NCBI GenBank assembly: GCA_033813475.1
Contig: JAPXRP010000074.1
Coordinates: 1 to 19,167 of the forward strand
Direction of reading: 5' to 3'
From: JAAYBR01 sp033813475
Lineage (GTDB): Bacteria > Hydrogenedentota > Hydrogenedentia > Hydrogenedentales > CAITNO01
DNA length: 19,167 nucleotides
The notes under the pieces were generated by a model. That model saw only the letters and a list, made by a program, of their open reading frames with translations. It was not told the DNA's origin and made no database searches. Position 1 is the stretch's first letter. Each line of letters opens with the position of its first letter. This document shows, piece by piece, positions 6,568-13,971 of the stretch. Both the position numbers and the translations under genes were made by a program.

Positions 6568-8349
6568 TCAGGGGCAATCTGGCACCGCGAGAATGCGTAC
6601 CGCACTGTCCTCAGTAAACGCGGGCAGGTGCGCCACCGCCTCGTCCGGCAGGCGATCCGTCAACTGCTCGATGGCATCCTCGTTGAGAAGCGACTCGAGT
6701 TCGGGCGGACCCATGGACAATGACGGGTCGTGCATGAATCTGCCGTGGGAGGGATGCCATAACTCCACAGACGCGTTCTCGGACACCACCGCCCGGGAAA
6801 ACGACAGGCGTACGGACGCATGGCCCGGCCCCAGCCCCAGTAATCTGGCATTCTTGGGATAGTGGTACTGGGGGTTGATCATGTAGACAAGGAGGCTCCG
6901 ACCATCTCCGAGGGCGAACACATCCAGGGCCTCCCCCAGTGTACCGTCTTCGTTCACCGCCCGCGCCTTCACGCTGTCCACAGGGCCCCAGTCCGCGCCG
7001 CCCACGCCGGTTCCCTCCAGGAAACGGGCGAATATCTCCCAAATCTTCCAGCCGTCCCGCGGGTGAAGATCGTCCCACCACCACGGGAACACCGTGCCCG
7101 CGCTGCCTGACAGCAGGGAACTCCACACGCCCTGACGGGCACCCATCAGAGAGGGGTCTTCCTCCCTCCCCGGTCCGCGAAAACTCACGCCGTACTCCCC
7201 GAAAAGCATGGGCTTGTCGTAGCGATCATGAAACCGCCGAACAATTTCCTGAATTCGCAGCCCCGCAGGCGCGCTCTTCTCGCCCAAGTACAGGTGGTAC
7301 TGGGCGAGGTCCAGTCCGGGCAAGGCCCACAGGCCCTGGTCCTCCGACGACCCGGTGAGGCTGGTGGTCACCGGGCGCGGCCAGGGGTCCACCTTTTTCA
7401 AAAACGCCGCCATGTCCCCGTGCCACTGGATCACATCGGGCCGCCGCAGTTTGGGAAAGACATTGTCGTACTCGTTGAAGAACTCCCAGGAAAACACCGC
7501 CGGAGAGGCCCCCCACCGCGCAACGATGTACCGGAGCCGTTTCTGGTAGAGCGCCCGCGCCCCGGGGTGGGTGAAAAAGTCGTTCTGTTTTTCGCACGGC
7601 CCTCCGTTCACGGTGTTGTACGGGTGGGAGGGCCAGAAGTCGTTGCCACCCCACATGTCCGGGGCGTCCTGGAAGATGCCGTGGAAGTCCAGGCAGAGCA
7701 TGACATAAATGCCCCGCGCCTCGGCCATGCGCAGGACCGCGTCCAGCGCCGCCGCCTTGTCCTGATTGTAGTTCAGCCGGCTGCCGGGCTGGTCCTCGAT
7801 GCCGAAGCCGAAGGGGCACATCCAGAGGCGCGTGCAGTTCATGCGGGCGGCGGCCATGCCGTCCAGCCAGGTCTCGTAGTCCTCCAGCCGCCCCCAGCAC
7901 ACATTGGCCCCCAGCAGGACCAGCGGCGTGCCGTCGTCCAGCTGGAACCAGCGCTTCTTCGTGGGCTCCACCCGGACCCGCCGCATCCCCGGCCCTTCCC
8001 CGGGCGCCACGGTGAACTCCCCTTCTCCAACCGCGGCCGGGGCCGCACCGTCCAAGCCGGCATGGACCGTGTACGCCACCCGCCCCGGCGCCTCTGCCTG
8101 CCACCGCACCCGCCAACTGCCGGGATTCTCGCCCATCCGCGCCCAAAACGCGGGCACGCGCAGTGCCGACGCGCCTTCGGGGGAAAACACCACCTCAACG
8201 GCAATCTGGTCCGGATCGTAGGGGTTCCGCTCCCCCGCCTCCACCCCGCCGACCAGAAACTCCGTCCAAAACCGGGTTTTCGGGGAATTCACGGGCGTCA
8301 GAGCACCGTTTCCCAGTGCGGCGACACATGACAGCAGTATTCCGACCAT
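6568..8349 (-). CDS. Secreted GH5-like glycoside hydrolase with N-terminal DUF5060-type domain
   Basis: This 593-residue protein starts at the ATG at 8349, which follows GGAGG by 6 bases; an ATG 14 codons earlier lacks a ribosome site. A short hydrophobic leader (MVGILLSCVAALG) suggests export. The Cys8 context LLSC is a poor lipobox, so lipoprotein status is doubtful. Residues about 20-120 form a beta-sandwich like DUF5060, and residues about 128-450 form a (beta/alpha)8 clan GH-A catalytic domain. It has LLGANVCWGR near its start, WEFFNEYD with Asn292 and the acid/base Glu293, and MLFGEYGVS with the nucleophile Glu385. A roughly 110-residue C-terminal beta-rich domain follows. It should hydrolyse beta-linked plant or algal polysaccharide, but the exact sugar is unknown. 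It is a single gene divergent from the NUDIX gene. Confidence 0.85.
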   Translation of the reverse strand: MVGILLSCVAALGNGALTPVNSPKTRFWTEFLVGGVEAGERNPYDPDQIAVEVVFSPEGASALRVPAFWARMGENPGSWRVRWQAEAPGRVAYTVHAGLDGAAPAAVGEGEFTVAPGEGPGMRRVRVEPTKKRWFQLDDGTPLVLLGANVCWGRLEDYETWLDGMAAARMNCTRLWMCPFGFGIEDQPGSRLNYNQDKAAALDAVLRMAEARGIYVMLCLDFHGIFQDAPDMWGGNDFWPSHPYNTVNGGPCEKQNDFFTHPGARALYQKRLRYIVARWGASPAVFSWEFFNEYDNVFPKLRRPDVIQWHGDMAAFLKKVDPWPRPVTTSLTGSSEDQGLWALPGLDLAQYHLYLGEKSAPAGLRIQEIVRRFHDRYDKPMLFGEYGVSFRGPGREEDPSLMGARQGVWSSLLSGSAGTVFPWWWDDLHPRDGWKIWEIFARFLEGTGVGGADWGPVDSVKARAVNEDGTLGEALDVFALGDGRSLLVYMINPQYHYPKNARLLGLGPGHASVRLSFSRAVVSENASVELWHPSHGRFMHDPSLSMGPPELESLLNEDAIEQLTDRLPDEAVAHLPAFTEDSAVRILAVPDCP

Positions 8350-8422
8350 GCCAACCTCCGTCAAGGGGTTTGGTACGTTTCCCGACCCCAATCAGACGCG
8401 CCGGCCCGGCTTCCGGTGACAG

Positions 8423-8454
8423 TTGGCCGCCGCGCGCCGCCAATGCCCTATACT
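8423..8454 (+). promoter_or_regulatory. Promoter of the NAD gene cluster, probably leaderless
   Basis: A clear TATACT -10 element (8449-8454) ends 6 bases before the ATG at 8461. The best -35 candidate is TTGGCC at 8423-8428, with a long 20-base spacer. The first well-placed purine for initiation is the A of the ATG itself, and no Shine-Dalgarno sequence lies between the -10 box and the ATG. Similar TANNNT boxes just before start codons mark leaderless genes in other bacteria. Confidence 0.5.
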
Positions 8455-8460
8455 ACCCCC

Positions 8461-8919
8461 ATGGAGCAACGGAAATCGTACATCTATTCCTGGCCCCGGC
8501 CCAATGTCACGGTGGACGCCGTGGTGTTCCGCCCGGGAGGGGGGGAGCGCCCGGAGATTCTGCTGATCCGCCGGGACCGGGACCCCTTTGCCGGGTGCTG
8601 GGCCCTGCCGGGCGGGTTCGTGGAGGAGCACGAGCCCCTCGACACGGCGGCAGCCCGGGAACTGGCGGAAGAAACGGGGCTGGAGGGCGTTGCGCTGCGC
8701 CAGTTGCGCGCCTTCGGCGACCCGGGCCGCGACCCGCGCGGCCACACCATCTCCGTTGTCTACACCGGCGAAGCCCCTCCGGAGGCCCGGGTTCGCGGGG
8801 GCGACGACGCCCGTGAGGCGGCGTGGTTTCCCGTGGACACGCTGCCTCCGCTGGCGTTCGACCACCTCAAAATTGTACAGTATGCCCTGGCATGCCGCAG
8901 TGAGGAGCACCGCCCTTGA
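8461..8919 (+). CDS. NUDIX hydrolase, probably ADP-ribose pyrophosphatase-like
   Basis: This 152-residue protein carries a perfect Nudix box GX5EX7REUXEEXGU at residues 52-74 (Gly52, Glu58, Arg66-Glu67, Glu70-Glu71, Gly73), the metal-binding site for cleaving nucleoside diphosphates linked to another group. The N-terminal NVTVDAVVF strand and GCWALPGGF entry are typical of ADP-ribose pyrophosphatases and related NADH or nucleotide-sugar hydrolases. It is too short to carry the winged-helix domain of the NrtR regulators that often neighbour NAD genes, so it is likely enzymatic. The start was placed at MEQRKSY because the upstream ATG would precede the promoter. The stop overlaps the next gene's TTG start (TTGA), tying it to NAD salvage. 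Confidence 0.88.
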   Translation: MEQRKSYIYSWPRPNVTVDAVVFRPGGGERPEILLIRRDRDPFAGCWALPGGFVEEHEPLDTAAARELAEETGLEGVALRQLRAFGDPGRDPRGHTISVVYTGEAPPEARVRGGDDAREAAWFPVDTLPPLAFDHLKIVQYALACRSEEHRP

Positions 8920-9485
8920 AACCCCTGGACACAGACGCGCTGCTGGTCGTGGACGTGCAGAACGACTTCTGCACGGGCGGGGCGCTGGCTGTGCCCCGGG
9001 GGGAAACCGTGGTCGGCCCCATCAACCGGCTGGTGGACAAGTTCCGCCATGTGGCCTTTTCCCGCGACTGGCACCCGTCGGACCATTGCAGTTTCGGGTT
9101 CCCGCCGGAGTTCCGGGACGGGAGCTGGCCCGTCCACTGCGTGCAGGACACGCCCGGCGCGGAGTTTCACGGCGACCTGCGCGTCCCGCTGGACGCGATC
9201 TTCATCAACAAGGGCGACGATCCGGGCGTGGAGGCCTACAGCGCCTTCGAGGGGACGCCCCTGGCCGACGAGCTGCGCGGGCGCGGCGTGACCCGCGTGT
9301 ATGTGGCGGGGCTGGCGCTGGACTACTGCGTGCGCTCCACGGCCCTCGACGCCTTGCGTCTCGGATTCTCGGCGGCGGTGCTGCGGGACGCGGTCCAGGC
9401 GGTGAACCCGGACCAGTCCGACGCGGTGTTTGCGGAACTTGAGGCGGCGGGCCTGGACCTGCCGGCGACGGAAGACCTCCTATGA
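8916..9485 (+). CDS. pncA: Nicotinamidase
   Basis: This 189-residue cytoplasmic isochorismatase-fold enzyme hydrolyses nicotinamide to nicotinate and ammonia. The catalytic triad is visible as Asp13 in VVDVQNDF, Lys99 in FINKGDD and Cys138 in ALDYCVRSTALDA. The metal ligands are Asp51, His53 and His57 in DWHPSDHCSF, and His74 in WPVHC. The start is TTG at 8916, within a TTGA overlap with the NUDIX stop. GAGGAG at 8902-8907 lies 8 bases upstream, and the DVQNDF strand so near the N terminus leaves no alternative start. Its stop overlaps the pncB ATG (ATGA), so three genes are coupled in a row. All catalytic and metal residues are present. Confidence 0.95.
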   Translation: MKPLDTDALLVVDVQNDFCTGGALAVPRGETVVGPINRLVDKFRHVAFSRDWHPSDHCSFGFPPEFRDGSWPVHCVQDTPGAEFHGDLRVPLDAIFINKGDDPGVEAYSAFEGTPLADELRGRGVTRVYVAGLALDYCVRSTALDALRLGFSAAVLRDAVQAVNPDQSDAVFAELEAAGLDLPATEDLL

Positions 9486-10951
9486 ACGACCCTGCGGCAG
9501 GTTGGTTCCTACGCGAGGGCACGGCCCTCCTCACGGATTTCTACCAGCTGACCATGATGGCCGGCCAGTGGCGCGAGGGGCGCACGGACCGGCGCGTGAG
9601 TTTCGACTACTTCTTCCGCGCACTGCCCCCCCACACGGGGTTCGCGGTGGCCGCCGGCCTCGAAGTCTTCCTCGACTTTCTCGAACACCTGCGCTTCACG
9701 GACTCGGACATTGCGTACCTGCGCTCGCTGGGCGTGTTCGGCGACGACTTCCTGGAGTACCTCGGCGCGTTCTCCCCGCAGTGCACGGTGCGCGCCCTGC
9801 CCGAGGGATCCCTGGTCTTCCCCTTCGAGCCCATTGTCCAGGTGGAGGGAAACATTCTGGAGGCCCAGCTTCTTGAGACGGCTCTCCTCAACTTCATGAA
9901 CTACTCCACCCTCATCGCCACCAAGGCGGCGCGGGTGTGCCAGGCCGCCGGGGGCGAGCCGGTCATGGAGTTCGGCCTGCGCCGCGCCCACGGCCCCGAC
10001 GGCGGGGTGCTCGGCGCGCGCGCCGCCTGCATCGGCGGCTGCTCCTCCACGTCCAACGTCCTCGCGGGCAAGGTGTACGGCGTGCCCCTGGCGGGCACCC
10101 ACGCCCACAGCTGGGTCATGAGCTTCCCGTCGGAACTGGAGGCGTTCCGCGCCTTCGCCCGGCAGTATCCGGACCGGTGCATCCTGCTGGTGGACACCTA
10201 CGACCCCGTGAAAAGCGGCATTCCCAACGCCATCACCGTCTTCAAGGAACTCCGGGAACAGGGCGTGGACGCGCGCCCGGCCATCCGGCTCGACTCCGGG
10301 GACCTGGCGAAGCTCAGCAAGACGGCGCACCGCATGATGGCCGAGGCCGGGCTGCACGACCCGCTGATCGTCGCGTCCAACGACCTCGACGAGGACCTCA
10401 TCGCCGACCTGAAGCGCCAGGGCGCGAAGATCAACGCGTGGGGCGTGGGCACCCATCTCATCACGGCCTTCGACTGCCCCGCCCTCGGCGGGGTCTACAA
10501 GCTGACGGCGATCATGAACGAGGACGGCGCGTGGCAGCCGCGCATGAAACTAAGCTCGAACTCGGACAAGGCCACGGACCCCGGCCGCAAGCAGATACTG
10601 CGCTGTTTCGACGCCGAGGACCGACCGCTGGGCGACGTGCTTGCGCTGGAGGACGAGCCCCTGCCCGGCGGCGGCACCGTTGCCGGACGCAGGCAGAAGA
10701 ATCCGCACCTCCCCGCCTCCATTGAGGGCGTGGCACGCACGGAACCGCTGCTGGGGACGGTCTTCGCGGAAGGACGCCGCACCGCCCCCGCCGGGGGGTA
10801 CCAGGCGGCCCGCGACCGCGCGCAGCGGGAGATGGCCGCCCTGCCGGAGGAGCACAAGCGCCTGCGGAACCCCGAAATCTACCGCGTGCTGCTTTCGGAG
10901 AAACTGGGCGCCCTTAAAGAGCACATGATGACGCATCCGGAGCTGGCCTGA
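9482..10951 (+). CDS. pncB: Nicotinate phosphoribosyltransferase
   Basis: This 489-residue enzyme converts nicotinate and PRPP to nicotinate mononucleotide with ATP hydrolysis. Recognisable blocks are LTDFYQLTMM (17-26), EFGLRRAHGPDG (163-174), the GTHAHS loop (205-210) containing the phosphohistidine candidate, VDTYD (237-241) and RLDSGDL. Its length matches the longer bacterial PncB group. The ATG overlaps the pncA stop (ATGA), and GGAAG at 9470-9474 provides a ribosome site at 7 bases. Directly following nicotinamidase, it receives that enzyme's product; its own product would need NadD, which is not in the window, before NadE downstream. Confidence 0.95.
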   Translation: MNDPAAGWFLREGTALLTDFYQLTMMAGQWREGRTDRRVSFDYFFRALPPHTGFAVAAGLEVFLDFLEHLRFTDSDIAYLRSLGVFGDDFLEYLGAFSPQCTVRALPEGSLVFPFEPIVQVEGNILEAQLLETALLNFMNYSTLIATKAARVCQAAGGEPVMEFGLRRAHGPDGGVLGARAACIGGCSSTSNVLAGKVYGVPLAGTHAHSWVMSFPSELEAFRAFARQYPDRCILLVDTYDPVKSGIPNAITVFKELREQGVDARPAIRLDSGDLAKLSKTAHRMMAEAGLHDPLIVASNDLDEDLIADLKRQGAKINAWGVGTHLITAFDCPALGGVYKLTAIMNEDGAWQPRMKLSSNSDKATDPGRKQILRCFDAEDRPLGDVLALEDEPLPGGGTVAGRRQKNPHLPASIEGVARTEPLLGTVFAEGRRTAPAGGYQAARDRAQREMAALPEEHKRLRNPEIYRVLLSEKLGALKEHMMTHPELA

Positions 10952-10982
10952 CCGCCGGCACGCGCACGGGAGCACGGACACG

Positions 10983-12917
10983 ATGAGACTGGTAAAGATA
11001 GGGGTCGCCTCGGTTTCGGTCAAAGTGGGCGACTTCGCCGGAAACGCGCGGCGGCTCCGCGAGATTGTGAAACAGGCAAAGGCCTGCGGCACCCACCTGC
11101 TGGCGCTGCCCGAACTGTGCATCTCCGGCTACAGCCTGGAGGACCGCATCTACTGGCCCGACGTGGCGCGGTGCAGTTGGGCCTCCCTGGCGGAGCTGGC
11201 CGAGGAGTGCGCGGGTATCAGCGTCTTCTTCGGCCTCCCCGTCCGTGTCGGCGCGATGAACTTCAACGCCGCCGCCCTCGTGAGCGACCGCCGCATCCGC
11301 GGACTCGTCCTCAAGAAATACCTCCCCACCTACAGCATCTTCTACGAGGGCCGCAACTGGACCGCCTGGCCGGGCGGCGTCACCGAAATCAACGGCGTGC
11401 CCGCCGGAGACCTCGTGTTCCGCATGCCCTTCGGGCTGGTCTCCGCCGAAATCTGCGAGGACCTGTGGAGCTCGGACTCCCCCGGCCGCGAGCGGGCGCG
11501 CCAAGGCGCGGAGGTCATCTGCAACCCCAGTGCCTCCCCCTTCACCCCCCTGAAGAACGAGGCCCGCAAGCGCCTGGTGCTCGGCGCGGCGGACACGCTG
11601 AAGGTGGTGTACGCCTACGCCAACCTGCTCGGCTGCGACTCCAGCCGCCTGGTCTTCGACGGCGGCGGCCTGGTCGCCACCCCGGAGGGCATCGTCTGCG
11701 AGGGCCCCGTCCTCTCCTCCGACTACCACACGCTGGCGACCGGCGTGGTGGACCTCGACGATGTGGTCCGCGCCCGCGCCGAAAACACCACCTGGCGCCA
11801 GGACGCCGTCAAGGGCCTGACCTGCGCCAACGGCCACCTCGTGGACTGCACCGACGCGCCCCACACCCCGGCCACGGTGGACGAGTATGCCGCGCAGATG
11901 CCCCGCGCGTTCTATTTCCCCGCCCTCCCCCCAAGCCGCCCCTGCGGCAGGGAGGCGGCCCTCGACGAGTTGTTCGACGCGCTGGTCCTCGGGCTGCGCG
12001 ACTACTTTGAGAAGGTGGGCGCGTTTGAGCGCTTCCTGGTCGCTCTTTCCGGAGGCCGCGACAGCGCGCTGTGCCTGCTGATGGCCGTGCGCGCCGCCAA
12101 GCTCCTCAAGGGCGGAGCGGAGGCCGCGCGCTTCGCCGAACGGGTCTCGACAGTCTATCTGCCGAACAAGGCGTTCAGCAGCAACGAGACGCTCGACGCC
12201 GCCCGCTCCCTCGCGGAGGAGCTTGGGGTGCCGTTCAAAGTGGTCAGCATCAACTCCGAGGCCGACCTTGCGCTGCGCAAGGCGGCGGAAATGGCGGGGG
12301 ACGAGGACCGCGTGACGCCCATGGCCAGGCAGAACCTCCAGGCCCGCGTGCGCGGGGCGATGATGCTCAACTGGGGCAACAGCGCGGGCGGCCTCCTGCT
12401 GGTCACCTCCAACCTCAGCGAGGCGGCCGTGGGCTACAGCACCACGGGCGGCGACAACCAGGGCGGCTACTCCCCCATCGCCAACGTGCCCAAGACCGTC
12501 GTGTCGGAGCTGCTGGAGCACCTTGCAAAACGGGACGGCATCCAGGCGCTGGCGAAGGTGCTGGCCATTCCGCCCAGTGCCGAACTCGCCCCGGACCAGC
12601 AGGACGAGAAGGACCTCATGCCCTACGCCGTTCTGGACGACCTCCTGTACCTCTACGCGCGCAAGCGCCTTTCCCTCGCCGACTGCTGGCGCATTGTCTG
12701 CCGCAGGCACCCGGACCACACACCGGCCCAGCTTCGGGCCTGGACGGCGGACTTCGGGCGGCGCTTTGTGCAGAGCCAGTGGAAGCGGGACCAGCACCCC
12801 GTGGCCATGAAAGTGCTGGAGCTGGACCTCGACCCGAAGACGGGGTTCCGGTTCCCGGTGACCCAAAGCATTCAGGACGAGCTGGACGACCTCGCGCAGG
12901 CCGAACTGCGTCCCTGA
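10983..12917 (+). CDS. nadE: Glutamine-dependent NAD+ synthetase
   Basis: This 644-residue protein has two domains. Residues 1-290 are a nitrilase-type glutaminase with the Glu-Lys-Cys triad: Glu44 in ALPELCISGY, Lys111 or Lys112 in LKKYLPTY, and Cys158 in SAEICEDLW. Residues about 325-640 are an ATP-pyrophosphatase NAD synthetase with the P-loop SGGRDS at 356-361 and the TSNLSEAAVGYST block. Ammonia released from glutamine amidates nicotinate adenine dinucleotide to NAD. The length fits the mycobacterial-type NadE (about 680), not the short ammonia-dependent enzyme. The ATG follows GGGAG at 10968-10972, and the gap after pncB is 31 bases, so it is in the same unit. Confidence 0.95.
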   Translation: MRLVKIGVASVSVKVGDFAGNARRLREIVKQAKACGTHLLALPELCISGYSLEDRIYWPDVARCSWASLAELAEECAGISVFFGLPVRVGAMNFNAAALVSDRRIRGLVLKKYLPTYSIFYEGRNWTAWPGGVTEINGVPAGDLVFRMPFGLVSAEICEDLWSSDSPGRERARQGAEVICNPSASPFTPLKNEARKRLVLGAADTLKVVYAYANLLGCDSSRLVFDGGGLVATPEGIVCEGPVLSSDYHTLATGVVDLDDVVRARAENTTWRQDAVKGLTCANGHLVDCTDAPHTPATVDEYAAQMPRAFYFPALPPSRPCGREAALDELFDALVLGLRDYFEKVGAFERFLVALSGGRDSALCLLMAVRAAKLLKGGAEAARFAERVSTVYLPNKAFSSNETLDAARSLAEELGVPFKVVSINSEADLALRKAAEMAGDEDRVTPMARQNLQARVRGAMMLNWGNSAGGLLLVTSNLSEAAVGYSTTGGDNQGGYSPIANVPKTVVSELLEHLAKRDGIQALAKVLAIPPSAELAPDQQDEKDLMPYAVLDDLLYLYARKRLSLADCWRIVCRRHPDHTPAQLRAWTADFGRRFVQSQWKRDQHPVAMKVLELDLDPKTGFRFPVTQSIQDELDDLAQAELRP

Positions 12918-12939
12918 CCCAACCCCTCCGGAAGTGACC

Positions 12940-13677
12940 ATGCTGCTTGACCCCACCCCTGTGAAGGCTGTTGTCTTTGACTATGGGAACACCCTCATCG
13001 CCTTCGGGCGGGAGCAGGTGGACCAGTTTGACGCCCTGCTGCTGGAGGCGGTCACGGCCGAATTCGGGCCGCCCGACCCGGCGCAGTACAAGGCCCGCCG
13101 GGATGCCGACCGCATGTTCCCCTATCAGGGCGACCCGCCGTCCTACCGCGAAAACGATGTCCGCGAGATGACCGCCGGGCTCATCCGGGAGGTCTACGGC
13201 AGGGAGCCCTCCGCCGAAACACTGGACCGCCTGATCGCCGTGCGCCAGGAGGCGTTTGTGCGCGTGGTGCGGGGGGAGCCCCAAGTGCTGGACGTGCTGG
13301 CCCGGCTTTCCGCCCGCTACCGTCTGGCCCTGCTGTCCAATTACCCCGATGGCGACGCCATCCGCGCCAGTCTGGACGACACCGGCATCGCCCCCTTTCT
13401 GAAGCATGCGCTGGTCTCCGGCGACCTGGGCCTGTGCAAGCCCCACCCCGATGTCTTCCGGGCCGCGCTCGACGCGCTGGCCCTGCCGCCGGAAGCGGTG
13501 CTGTTCGTGGGGGACAACTGGCTGGCGGACGTGCAGGGCGCGCGCCGCGCGGGCATGCAGGCCGTTCATTTCCGCCGGTGGATTCCCCCGGAGCATTTTC
13601 CCGAGCAGCCCGGCGACCTCACGCCGCATGCGACCATCACGGCCCTTGAGGAACTGGCCTCCCTGCTTGGGGTATGA
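12940..13677 (+). CDS. HAD-superfamily hydrolase, probable phosphatase
   Basis: This 245-residue protein has HAD motif I FDYGNTL with nucleophile Asp14, motif II LLSNYP, motif III Lys in GLCKPHPDVF, and motif IV VGDNWLADVQGARRAGM. A helical cap lies between motifs I and II (about residues 25-120), as in subclass C1. The second Asp of the DxD motif is Gly16, an arrangement seen in some HAD proteins but lacking the usual general acid/base. The ATG at 12940 was preferred over the GTG 6 bases upstream, since GGAAG overlaps that GTG. It lies 22 bases after nadE, so a substrate related to pyridine nucleotides, such as a mononucleotide, is a guess from position only. It is otherwise a generic phosphatase. 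Confidence 0.85.
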   Translation: MLLDPTPVKAVVFDYGNTLIAFGREQVDQFDALLLEAVTAEFGPPDPAQYKARRDADRMFPYQGDPPSYRENDVREMTAGLIREVYGREPSAETLDRLIAVRQEAFVRVVRGEPQVLDVLARLSARYRLALLSNYPDGDAIRASLDDTGIAPFLKHALVSGDLGLCKPHPDVFRAALDALALPPEAVLFVGDNWLADVQGARRAGMQAVHFRRWIPPEHFPEQPGDLTPHATITALEELASLLGV

Positions 13678-13725
13678 TCCCAACGGCGGCGGCACGGTGA
13701 CCTCCGCCCGCGCGGGGGTGAACCG

Positions 13726-13968
13726 ATGACCGCAGAGAACGCCCTAGAAAGCACCGTTTCCTGTCCCGTTTGCGGGGCGCGAACCTTCTACGTGAACCAG
13801 AACGGCACCATGATCTTCTTTTCCCTAGACAGTACCGGGCGCCCCGCAGGGGTCGCCCCGCCCGACGCCGCGCCCGCCCTGTCCGCTGACACCCTCATCA
13901 ACTGCGCCCACTGTTCCTGGTCCGGCACGGTCGCCGGACTCCTTGCAGAACTCCGGGCGAAGGAGTAG
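13726..13968 (+). CDS. Small zinc-ribbon protein, function unknown
   Basis: This 80-residue protein has two CxxC knuckles, Cys13/Cys16 (SCPVCGARTFYV) and Cys60/Cys63 (NCAHCSWSG), separated by 43 residues, consistent with one zinc-ribbon. The part between them is FFSLDSTG followed by an Ala/Pro-rich stretch. A GGGGGTGA site lies 4-5 bases before the ATG. The stop lies 3 bases before the TTG of the RNA methyltransferase gene, with AAGGAG for that gene inside its last codons. Tight spacing suggests coexpression with the methyltransferase, perhaps as a nucleic-acid or protein-binding partner, though that is only positional. I do not recognise the family. Confidence 0.8.
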   Translation: MTAENALESTVSCPVCGARTFYVNQNGTMIFFSLDSTGRPAGVAPPDAAPALSADTLINCAHCSWSGTVAGLLAELRAKE

Positions 13969-13971
13969 GCT

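Noticed and set aside
6543..6570. Hairpin CCCC-TGAGA-GGGG at the end of the glycoside hydrolase gene as a terminator
   Set aside because: The stem is only four base pairs and no T tract follows on the minus strand.
7228..8331. Plus-strand ORF opposite the glycoside hydrolase gene
   Set aside because: The minus-strand frame carries the GH catalytic motifs and a ribosome site; the plus frame is Arg/Pro/His-rich with no motif.
13646..13678. Possible promoter (TTGAGG, TATGAT) overlapping the end of the HAD gene
   Set aside because: The -10-like TATGAT at 13673-13678 looks reasonable, but the spacer to the nearest -35-like hexamer is 21 bases and the element overlaps the stop codon; support is too weak to list.
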